A DNA stretch of 64,000 nucleotides from Polychytrium aggregatum (Eukaryota; Chytridiomycota; Chytridiomycetes; Polychytriales), in NCBI RefSeq assembly GCF_025602895.1, contig NW_026516226.1, forward strand, positions 372,001-436,000, written 5' to 3'. A program made the position numbers and the translations under genes. Shown here one piece after another: positions 24,103 to 34,429 of the stretch. The number at the start of each line of letters is the position of its first letter. Position 1 is the first letter of the stretch. Below the pieces are notes generated by a model, which made no database searches, was not told the DNA's origin, and worked only from the letters and a program-made list of their open reading frames with translations.

Positions 24103-27100
24103 ATGCAGTCCACGCCCAGCCCTGCCACATCCGTCGCAGTCTATTGCCAGTGCGGCCACCGAGGTGCGTTGCAGCATGACCAAGATGTCGCTCGGCTATC
24201 CCAAATGCGTTACGGCTGCCATAAGCATTGATGTCGGCGCAGTGCGCACCAGCGCCGTGCAGTCGCCAGTATCGTCCAACCAACCAACCAACCAACCAAC
24301 ACACCCACAAACCTCCACAGCGATTCGCAGCATCTGCCAGTCCAATGCGCGGGGCAACGCCGGACGGGCCTATCTGATATGTCCCGGCATCGGCGGAAAG
24401 AAATGCCGGTTCTTTGCCTGGGATGATGCTGCTCCGTCTTCCAACTTCCGACCAAAGGTCGCCCCTGGGCAGCCCAGATCGGCACACATACCAGCGGCGC
24501 CAACGACGGCAAAGGACCAAGTCGGTCGGCAGCACTCTGGTGCGGCACCATTGTCGTCATTCTTCAATAACACACCATCAAAACAAGGCTCCACAGCAGC
24601 TCTGCAGCTTGGTTCCAACCCGCAACAGCAGCAGCAGCAACAACCACAGCAGCTGCAGCAGAAGATCGAGGTCCGGTTCTACTATCATTCGTCAACCCAC
24701 TTTGCTGCAAAGTTCAAGATCTTTGATCCGATTGTGGATGTCTTCCGCACCATACCCATGGCGTATTGGAGCCCGCTGGACTTTGCATGGCTCTATCCTG
24801 CTTCGAGCCACGCCCAATTGTGCCAGCAACTGAAAGCGCTGGAGCAATCCGGCGTCCTCACTCTGAGCGACATCCCACCTTTTGTCACCAAATCGATGAA
24901 CATGGCGCCGCCGCCTGGCTCGATATCGCTGGAGGATGCCGCCTATCTGGTCGAGTCCGTACTGCCAGCGTCCCTCTGGCAGCGACTGATGCCGTTCCAG
25001 AGACAGGGTGTCATCAAGGCCGTTTCCAAGGGCGGGCGGATCTTGCTCGGAGACGAGATGGTGAGCACAGCACTGCGGAGCTATTCTGGCATGGCTGGAT
25101 TGACACCGAGTCGATCGCTATCAGTCGAATTCTCACATAGCGACGCCTTTGTTTGCACCGACCGATCTGCAATCGTGGAATCTGGATGACAGGGTCTTGG
25201 TAAGTCTTTGTGCCCGACATCCGCCACGGTTGTGCAGATGATCTGTCTGCACATGTAAACGCAGGCTGGTTGTTCCGGTGGTGGATTGCAGCATCTTGCG
25301 TTTGTAGGCCCATTATTCTCGCAGGACACAGTGCCTCCAGCCATATTCATGGCGGCCCCGACTGAGCTCCGGTCTCCTCCCTCCAGGAAAAACCATCCAG
25401 GCCATCAGTATCTGCTCGTACTATCGCAGCGAGTGGCCAGTTCTCATCATCTGCCCGAGCTCTCTGCGCCACACATGGTCGGCTGAAATCACCAAGTGGC
25501 TCTCGGTCCCGCATGACGACATCCAGGTTGTTCTTGGCTCCAAGGCTGGCATTCAGGACGACGCCAAATTCGTTGTGATTTCATACGATCTCGTGCCAAA
25601 GCATGGAGCCGCCCTGCGCGATAAGCGGTTCCAAGTCGTCGTGGCGGACGAATCGCACTACCTCAAGAGCCGCGAGGTCAGCTTTGAGGATGTGGTATTG
25701 GTAGTCGGGGCGCGCGGCGAGGCAGATGATGGCTGTTGCGCTCATTCAGCCACTCGTATTGTGTTTCGGCTTGAGCGATGCTGCTGGCCTGACGTTCCAC
25801 TCTATAAATCTCCAGGCACAACGAACAAAGGCAATCCTTCCTCTGATCAAGCAGGCCAAGCGGGGAATCCTCCTGTCAGGTGTGGCTATGTCCCTGTGTG
25901 GATGCCGTGGTGGCTCGGAACCTGTGTTTAACCCATCCTCATCCCTCGTCTCTAGGGACGCCGGCTCTCAGTCGCCCGATAGAGCTCTACACCCAGCTCA
26001 GCGCCCTTATCAAAGAGTCCTTGGGCAGCTATATTCAGTTCGGCAACCGCTACTGCAACGGAAAGCAGGTACTTGATACTTGGGGGCGGAAGCACCTGTG
26101 CCAACGCGAGTGATGCGGCAACAAAGCTCGTTATAGCATTAAGCCTCACGGTTTTGTGCCAGAATATGCTCCGTGACACTGTTGCTGACACAACTCTCCA
26201 CCGAACACTCAAGAACCGATTCGGCTGGGATTTTTCAGGTTCGATGAGAAGCCGCAACACTGGAGCGGATGGGCATTGCTGAGGACATGGCTGTGATATG
26301 GATGCTCCCCTGTGCTCTGGATACTCCCCTGTGCTATGGATGCTATGGATGCTATGGATGCTCTGCTACCCACTAAATCGCCCTCTCGGAAACAGGAAGC
26401 TCGAATCTGAATGAACTCAACCTCCTCCTCGAAAGGACTGTGCTCATCCGCCGTCTCAAAAACGACGTGATGAAGGAGCTGCCGACCAAGACACGCCAGT
26501 GCATTTTGGTTGACGTCAACCAGCAGTCCAAGAAAACCTTGCGAAAGCTGCAGGACGAATGCGGCCAGCTCCAGAGCCAGACCGACATGGCTGCAACAGG
26601 CAGCAAGAAAAAATGGATAGATCAGAAACGATCAACCTTTCTGCAACTTGTGAGTCCTATCGCCCTCATGCGCCCTTGGCGCTCGCACAGACAGCTTGGT
26701 TGCGCGACCAGGCGTCGACTCACCCTTGCCCGCTGGCTGCCAACAGTATGCCCAGACAGGCATATCCAAGCTCCCAGCTGTCTCCGAGTACATCCAGGAG
26801 CTGTACGAGAATACTTCCAAGAAATTCTTGGTGTTTGGACATCACCGACCAGTGCTCGACTCGATCGCTGAGCTTCTCGATCGACTGCAGGTGGGTGCGG
26901 CCGCACGGCGGACCTACAGGCCGTCGTGTATGCTCGGCATGATGAATGCCAGTCCAAGTCATAACACACACTGGATGCGCACCGTTTCGATTTTCCGCGC
27001 CAGGCAAACTATATCCGTATCGACGGACAGACACCGCAAGGGAGGCGACAGAAGCTCTGCGACGAATTCCAACAAGATGCCAACTGCCGGGTGGGGCTTT

Positions 27101-28279
27101 TGGGAATCACGGCGGCAGGTGTCGGGTGAGTGTTCGGTCGTCAACTCACAGATCCTGCAACCGAATGCCGAAGCTAACGACGGAGCATCTGGACATGCAA
27201 TTCAACTGCCAGTCTGACGCTCCATGCGGCCGACCTCGGTGAGTAGATTGTATCGGTGCTATCGCGAGCACAGCAATGCCGCAAGACCTCCTCATCCTCA
27301 CCATTGCTGTTCGGATTACTCAGTGGTGTTTGCCGAGCTCTGCTGGAACCCTGCCCAGCTGCTCCAGGGTGAAGATAGAGCCCATCGTATTGGCCGAGCA
27401 GGATGCGTCGATGTCAAGTATATCATCGGAAAGGGGACGCTTGGTGAGTCAGACGGACCCTGAGAGCCATGTCTCTGGAACTGTCGGCGAGGTTGCTGAC
27501 GGTCGATTCGGGAACATGCAGACGACATCCAGTGGCCAATGATCGAAAAGAAACTCGACGTTGTCAGCCGAGGACTGGACGGCATCAAGGGCAAAAACAT
27601 GGATGCGATGACTACAACCGGCAAGACCAAGCGTCCACTCTCGGACAGCCAAGATGACCTGACGGGCGCTGATGCAACTGCCGCCATTGACGATATCGAC
27701 GACGTTGACGATATCGACGACGATGCAATCGAGGAGATTCTAACGCACTCGCAACCAAAAGCGCCGCCGGCAACTCTCAAGCGAGAACAATCGGTCGACT
27801 GGGTGGCGGATTTCTCCCTGAAGAAGAAACCCAAGCTGATGCAAGCTCGCTTTGGCTCCGATCTGACTGTGGCGCTGAGAGCGAGCAGGCCGGACGGGTT
27901 GGCAGCGCCGCGAGCTGCTGTCGGTGCATCCGACTCGGCAAATACCCCCGATACTCCATCTTCTGGCGCTAGAGCGGTGGTCGAACCGAGATCGGACGAG
28001 GCGCTGACAAAGAGCCACGAGGCTCAGACTCGGGATGGTCAAGGGAGCCAGGGTGCTCCTCTTGGAGTGCCTTCGCTTGCTGGCTTGCGGGTGGCATCGA
28101 GTCTGCATGAAGAGGCTCCCGGCACCACAGGCGGCTCCAGCCAACCCGCAGATGCCAGTGGATATGACTGGCTCATCGACGACGACTCCATCGACGACGA
28201 TGCCCTGAACCGCGCAATGGACGATGTCGAGCTGTTCCTGAGCCAGGGCAACGAACGAACACGACATGGCCACGATTGA
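24103..28279 (+). CDS. SMARCAL1: SMARCAL1-type annealing helicase with N-terminal GRF zinc finger
   Basis: Thirteen exons: 24103-24163, 24321-25060, 25193-25199, 25387-25676, 25816-25879, 25956-26068, 26214-26238, 26396-26649, 26747-26890, 27004-27125, 27213-27238, 27324-27443, 27522-28279, giving 907 aa. Residues ~15-62 form a GRF-type zinc finger ([25 protein letters not shown]). A Gln-rich linker and a HARP-like module follow ([25 protein letters not shown]). The SNF2 ATPase has [21 protein letters not shown], a DESH box ([10 protein letters not shown]), [29 protein letters not shown] and [10 protein letters not shown]. The long acidic C-terminus is unlike human SMARCAL1. The family rewinds RPA-coated DNA at stalled forks. 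Exon 3 is a 7-nt microexon (GGTCTTG) that supplies the GLG of Walker A. It is divergent from the FUN30-like gene. Confidence 0.93.
24281..24305. repeat. (CCAA)n run in SMARCAL1-like intron 1
   Basis: About six CCAA/CAAC units sit 16 nt before the exon 2 acceptor. A similar run precedes the last acceptor of the mannosyltransferase gene at 62788-62816. Confidence 0.8.
26288..26365. repeat. Imperfect ATGGATGCT repeats in SMARCAL1-like intron 7
   Basis: Several copies of (T)ATGGATGCT and GGATACTCCCCTGTGCT are arranged in tandem between exons 7 and 8. Confidence 0.7.
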
Positions 28280-28294
28280 GCCAGACTGGGGAGA

Positions 28295-28346
28295 AAGCGC
28301 GAGAGAACGAGAGCGAGCGAGAGCGAGAGGGAGAGCGAGAGCGAGA
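28295..28346. repeat. GAGCGA-rich purine tract
   Basis: Low-complexity GAGCGAGAGCGAGAGG sequence lies between the SMARCAL1-like stop at 28279 and the katanin start at 28465. Confidence 0.8.
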
Positions 28347-28464
28347 CGTTGTCATTGATCCCAGCCGACCGCGAGGCCGGTGCTGCGATTCGCTCTCTGG
28401 CGGAATCGCATCTCGTTGCCCGACGTATTCATCTCTCCGCTGAGGAGACAACCACGGACACAGC

Positions 28465-31400
28465 ATGGACAGGAGAGCCACGAAAATCCGTATGGATCGT
28501 CCCGCACTCATCCCTGCATCTGAAGCAAGCCGGCCCAGAAGGACGACACCTCCCTCGCGTTGCTCGTCCTTCCGCTGATGCCGCTATCGCCAAGCCGGCA
28601 GCATCAAAAGCCATCACGGGACGGATGGAAAGAAAGGCGGATAACTCACACGCAGCTAACACACTGCCCCACTCTATCCAACTCGACTCGCGGTCGTCGG
28701 GATGCGCTTGTTGTCCCCAGACGAGTTTGTGGCTCACACAGGAAATGTCAACTGTCTCCGTATCGGCCCGAAATCCGGGCGAGTCATGGTTACTGGAGGC
28801 GAAGACAAACGAGTCAATCTCTGGGCGATCGGCAAAACCAACCCTGTGATGGTAGGACGGCAAAGCTGTGAGCACTATTCGCCATCCCGATGGCTTTTTT
28901 TGTCAAGCACAACGAGTCCCTCCATCGGACCGGGGAGGGCATGGTTGATCCGAGCAATGACCTCGCTGACACGATCGGGATGCACTCACCCTGTGTGCCT
29001 CGATTATTCCTACCCTGCGCACTCGTCCCAACTCAACCGATACCCGGCATGCTGCCATGCGCTACTCGATGCTCGCCAGAGCCTGTCGGGACATGCAACC
29101 TCTGTCACTTGCGCCACGCTGGACTGGCTTGAGGAGTTTGTCGCTGCCGGATCAGCAAGCGGTGTGCTCAAGCTCTGGGACTTGACCCACAGCAAAGGTA
29201 TGGAGAGAGCGCTCTTTGGGAACCGCTTCTTTTGAGATGTGGATTCCGGCCTGTCTCGCCGGGGCCAGCCTGCTGACTTGAATGCAACTCACCGCTCCCC
29301 CAGTGATCCGGACGTTGACAGGCCACAAGAGCATGACAACGACTGTGGAGTTCCATCCGTTTGGAGAATTCTTTGCCTCGGGCTCGGCCGATCGGACGAT
29401 CAGGGTCTGGGACGTGCGGCGCAAAAGCTGCATCCAGACCTATGCCGATCACTCCGATGACATCACATCGCTCAAGATCAGCCCAGACGGGCGATGGATA
29501 GCCTCCGGCGGCGTCGATTCTACAACCAAAGTAGGGCAGCTTTGGTGCATCTGGCACCACAGTAGCTTTGCACTATCGGCTTGAATCTCATTTCTTGCGC
29601 GCAAGGGACGAGGCCGTGAGGCCGCGAGATCGATGCTGATCGAGCGATTGACACGTTCCATGGGGTCGATCGGGCATGCTTCTGATCATGGGCTTCCTTA
29701 CAGATCTGGGATATGACCGCGGGCAAGCTTTTGCATACATTCAGCGACCACACCCTGCCAATCACTTCGCTCGCGTTCCATCCGCACGAGTTTGTGCTGG
29801 CGTCGGCGAGCGAGGACGGCACGATTCGATTCTACGATCTGGAAACCTTTGATGTTGTGTCGTCGACATCCAACAACCAGGGATCGCATCCACTGCTGAT
29901 CGATTTCCATCCGGACGGCAAGTGTATCCTTGCGGGACACGAGTCGTCACTTGAGGTACGGTGCGATGGCAAATGTGTCTGCAATGGCACCCACACCAGG
30001 GACTTTGCAGATATATCACAGACTTGGAGCCGCAAAGTCAGCTTGGTGCTGACCATCAATACTCCAAACACACTCAAAGGTCTGGACATGGGAGCCGGCA
30101 GAGTGTCTCGACACCGTGTATGTCAACTGGTCCAACGTGACAGACATCAAGGTCCTGGCGGACGAGTCCAAGCTCATCGGCAGCAGTCTGGACCACACCT
30201 TTGTCTCCATGTGGGGAATGAACACCAAGGCAAGTGCTGCATCATGGGATGCAGTTTTTGGCGCACATGGGTGCTTTCGGCCATGGACACCCAATAGTGC
30301 TTTGACCAGGATCTCCTATGCAAGTCAACTCTGGGGCAAGCTGCTGGCCCAGCTTCTGATGTGGATTCCTTTATCGCACCCAAATCGCAGACCCTCAACC
30401 TGAGTGTGCCAACACCAAACCTTGCTCCAAATCTCCCAGCACCATCTCATCATGGCGATGCAATCGCTTCCAAGGAGTGGCCTGGCTCTGTGCCGGCCGA
30501 GTCTGGTAGAGTATCGCTCTGCACTTTGGCACATGTCGTCCCTGGACAAGCCTGCTCACCTCCAATTCGACTCTACCCCGCGAGATTATCGTTTTCATTT
30601 GTGGTGCTGACGTGCAACCGCGCACCGTGACTAACATTTGCCGTAAACTGCTGTCATTTGGGCCACGGGAATCTTGCTTGTCATCTGGGACCCACAGCCG
30701 ATAATTCTTGGAGTAAGTCTGTGGTGTCGTATCTGCGAGGAGCTCAGTGCTGGGATGCTCTGCTGTAATTCCCTCAGGCGTAACGTTTTACTGATCGGTC
30801 TGCCCTGCATTCGGTCTGTCACTGGCGTTTCTCTCGCCCAGAATCTCCAAGTGTGCAGGATCACGCTCAACGAGCCAGCAGTGGGAGCCGAACACCGACG
30901 CCAGGCAGATACGCTGACAGGGCAGCGCCATTCCCACAGCCGTCGCGAGAGCACACTCCAACTCCGCCTCAGCGCTCTGTGCCAGTCGGGCTTGCCGAGC
31001 AACGACCAGGTCTCATCGATCAATCTTCCCCGTTCGGTCCGGCTACATATGGACCCCAGTACTCCCAACCAGCGGCGACGATGTACCCGCAGCCAACGCC
31101 GCCTCAGTCATCCGCGTTCTCAATCGCAGATCAGCAGAGGCAGCAGCTGGGCTATCCGCATCTCGAGTCACAGCCGGTCTACGATGCTCGACAGTACGAG
31201 TCTGCTCCGAGCCGATCCATGCCCGGACAGTCAGGTACCTCCAAGCACGCACGGACAGTGGTTTGGTGCAGCCCTCTGACTAGAGAGTGGGGGCGACAAG
31301 ACGCTTGCGCTCGGGCCGTTGATCTTGCTGCTGACGTGGCTTCGTTTTCAACAGCCGAGACCCGTGCTCCTGGACGCACACTTATCTCCGCCGGCACGGG

Positions 31401-32435
31401 CGAGAAGCCGCTGAATCTGGACGTTGCGCGATTTGTGCAGGTGAGGATGACCAGCCGTGGGAAGATGTACTTCACCACCACTATGCTCGATGCATCGGGC
31501 TGTTGTGCCGCCGCGTTGTGGTGGTGCATGCTGCTCTCCAGCGAAACACCCAGTTGCCCACCCCCTCACAGTCGCTGACCTCCATCTGTCTCTGGACATG
31601 GGTCTCCACTCCCTCCGCAGCCCCGCAGCTCGTCACCAAGACCCAACCTTCAGTCCGACGCGCTTCAGTTCCCTGAGCCCCAGAACGAATTTGATGTCAT
31701 TGACATCCTGTCGTTCCGCAACACGAGCATGATGACCCTGCTTTCCAACCGGCTCGACACTCTGCGCATGGTCCGGCAGCAGTGGGATGAGCAGAATATC
31801 AAGAAGGCCATTGCCACCGTGGTGTCTTTGAGAGACCCTGCTGTGCTCGTAGATATCCTCCGGATCGTCAATCTCAAGCCCAAGCTGCTGACGCTGGAGA
31901 TATGCTCGCTTCTCCTCCCATCGCTCAACGATCTCTGTTGCGACATTTACGAAGAGTGAGTTCGGCTCCGGTCGTGCGCGGCAACCTGAGTGCTGTCTGT
32001 TTGCTTGCACGAGCATATCTGATCCTTACTGCTGGCACAAACCTATCCCCCCCCTTCCAGCTACATCACGGTGGCATGCACAACTATCCGGTCGCTGTGC
32101 CGGATATTCTCGAACATCATCCTGACGACCCTCGACTCGGAGCGGCTGAACGGCGGCGTTGTGGATATTTCGCATGAGGAAAGGTACCGATGCGAGCAGC
32201 GCTGGCTGACGGCCGGGGCGACCACGGAATAGCCACGTAATAGCCACGTAATAGCCACGGTTTCTGACGGTAATCTCGTTGGTTTCTCTTGCCCACTCTT
32301 AGGCTGAAGCGGTGTCAGATCTCGTACGATGAGTTTCGGAAAGCCGTCGACAACCTCGATCCGCTCAAGAGGACGGCTGGACACGTCGGGGTGCTGGTGC
32401 GCGATACGTTGAAGGATCTGCAGATGTTCATCTGA
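28465..32435 (+). CDS. KATNB1: Katanin p80 (WD40 regulatory subunit B1)
   Basis: Twelve exons: 28465-28489, 28721-28851, 29080-29197, 29304-29530, 29704-29955, 30080-30229, 30310-30505, 30842-31234, 31355-31440, 31621-31955, 32061-32183, 32303-32435, giving 722 aa. Residues ~9-300 hold six WD40 repeats opening with [15 protein letters not shown] and [14 protein letters not shown], the typical katanin p80 N-terminus. A Pro/Ser/Gln-rich linker (~300-545) follows. The C-terminal con80 domain has [25 protein letters not shown] and SHEERLKRC; in animals it binds the p60 AAA ATPase. Katanin severs microtubules in spindles and at basal bodies. The first exon (25 nt) is chosen because it gives [14 protein letters not shown]; a start at 28702 inside the intron is the alternative. 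Intron 6 begins with GC (GCAAGT). The linker exons are less certain but close in phase. Confidence 0.92.
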
Positions 32436-32708
32436 GCGACGACAGCGCTTTGGGCCTTGGACTGGCTGCACGGGCGGGCGCTTGTACTATCCGTATCAGA
32501 AGTGACTCAAAAGGACTGTATTGGGCAGCTTGCCACTGTGCAGGGATCAGGGAGCGCAGAGTTGCCTGGGCGAGCCGCGGCAGGCTCGTGTCTGTCGTTC
32601 GGGATGGCAGGTGGCTTTGGATGGATATGCCGCAGCCGCCCGAGCTGCACCATCGCTCTATCGGCACAGGCACAGGCACAGGCGCTTGCGTCATGCATCC
32701 GGGCCAGT
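32436..32708. other. Convergent 3' spacer between katanin p80 and SYF2
   Basis: This 273-bp interval has nothing recognisable beyond a CAGGCACAGG repeat near 32663-32682. Confidence 0.5.
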
Positions 32709-34069
32709 CTACAAAGCAGTGCCTCTTTCGAAGTTGCCCTTGATCTCGGCGGTGTACTTGTCGTAGGCCCGCGAGATCTTCTCGTTGAACCGCTTGTTGC
32801 GCTCGTTGATGTAGGTGACATCGTCGTCCTCATCAAACGCCCGTCTTCGTGAGAACTTGGCACGCTTTTCCTCCCTGTTCGACGGAGGCATGGTTGGTCA
32901 GACGAACAGATGGCGCTATCTCCGATCCGCGCAGCGACAGAAGGCAGCAAGCGGTCTGGGCGATCGGTACTTGAAGTCCGAGCCACACACAAATGCATCA
33001 CCGCACGGGGCTGCTCCTCTCCCGTGTGTCCACCATATCGATGCTTACTGCTTCTTGACATCGCGAACGAGGCGGTCGACAGCCTCGGGTGTTGGCTTGG
33101 AATCGGCCGAGGCATATGCCAGAGAGTTAGCATCTCTGAAGAAGCCGTCTTCTCCGTCCTCCGCCGCTTGGGAGGACGATGCCTTCTTCTCGTTGTAGAG
33201 CTGGAGATTGGGCTTGAGCTCAGAGATCATTTTGTTGTACTTTTTCGCCGCGATCTGGTGATAGTCTGGATGCGGAGCGCGAGACGGCGACATAGTGTTA
33301 TGGCCAGCGACCGGTCGCAGAGCGCTGCACAGATAAGCACATCGATCGGGTTGACCAAATCAACTGTCCGTATCGGCTGCCCGACTTGCCTGTGAATCCA
33401 ACATCGACTCTCTCATCCTTGAGCCTCTGCTTCTCTTCCCACTGCTCGACATCCTCAGCCGAATAGTTCATCGAGCGCATCCTTTCGTAGTCTTCTCCAC
33501 TTTGCTCGGCTTCCTGCAAACAAATTGGGGGTATTTGTGCCGGTTCAGTCGATGCTACTACTGCTACTACAACTGCTGCTGCTGCTGCGGTGGCGACGGT
33601 AGATCTAACCCGCAATTGACAATATATCATGCAAGACCATGATGAACGGGACAAATGGCTGCCCGGCAAGCCAGTCCGACATGCGGATGCGCCATACCAG
33701 CTTCTGTTTCAGCTTCAGCGCCTCCTCTCGTTTTCTCTCGAGTTTGATGGCTTCTTTGGGGTTGTCTTTGGACCGGGCATATTCGGCGTGGACCTCTAAT
33801 CGGTTCTTCTCCAGCGACTCTTGCTGCACACAAGATTGAGACGGCGTCGTCAGGATAGGTTTGCAGGCGGTGCTGCAAGACATGCCGGGAAAAACACATA
33901 CCCGCTGGCCTCTCAGCTGCTTGAGCTTCTCGAGTCTTGCTTTCATTTTGTCTTGGGCCGAGACAGAGGGCTCGTCCGCAGAGGCTGCTGTTGACGATGT
34001 GCTGGGTGTCTGCTCGGCAGGCTCGGGCTCTCTCGACTCATCTGTCCTTGATCGCTTCTTTGGAGACAT
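32709..34069 (-). CDS. SYF2: Pre-mRNA-splicing factor SYF2
   Basis: Five exons on the minus strand: 33902-34069, 33698-33823, 33390-33513, 33049-33265, 32709-32874, giving 266 aa (human SYF2 is 243). After an acidic Ser/Thr-rich N-terminus comes a Lys/Glu-rich helical core. Then come [39 protein letters not shown] and the diagnostic C-terminus [40 protein letters not shown]2 belongs to the Prp19/NTC complex of the catalytic spliceosome. Intron 3 uses a GC donor (GCAAGT), which is needed to produce VGFTDYHQ in frame. The gene converges on katanin and diverges from TAF2. Confidence 0.95.
33548..33592. repeat. CTA/CTG trinucleotide run in SYF2 intron 2
   Basis: Imperfect CTACTACTGCTACTAC followed by a CTG run lies within the intron between exons 2 and 3. 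Confidence 0.75.
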
Positions 34070-34429
34070 GGTGCTGCTTATGGCGGACTGGCGCAAGTCG
34101 TGGGAGCGGTGGTGGTGGTGGTGGTGGTGGTGGTGGTGCTTGGCCGTTGGCTGGAGCGGGGATCTGCTTGGATGGCCGATGGGGACGAGGATCGATCGAT
34201 GCCAGGCAGCCGCCAGCGACCAGACAACCCAACGCAGGCGAGAGCGCCTCGGTGCACCTCGCTCCCCGCCGATCGCCTCGCCAGACCTCGGTTTTGCCCA
34301 GCTCGATCGGCCCCGGCCACTCCCGCCTGCCTCCCATCCAGCATCCGCAGCGCATCCGGCCCGTCTGCTCCAACGACGCAGCAGCCATCGAGTGCCGAGC
34401 TCGACGTCCATCGATCCCGCACACCAGCC
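34070..34429. promoter_or_regulatory. Divergent promoter region of SYF2 and TAF2
   Basis: This 360-bp region lies between divergent start codons. A (GGT)n run at about 34110-34138 sits close to SYF2. No convincing gene lies in it. Confidence 0.5.
34110..34138. repeat. (GGT)n trinucleotide run upstream of SYF2
   Basis: Nine to ten GGT units are followed by a GCT unit, within 45-70 nt of the SYF2 ATG on the opposite strand. Confidence 0.85.
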
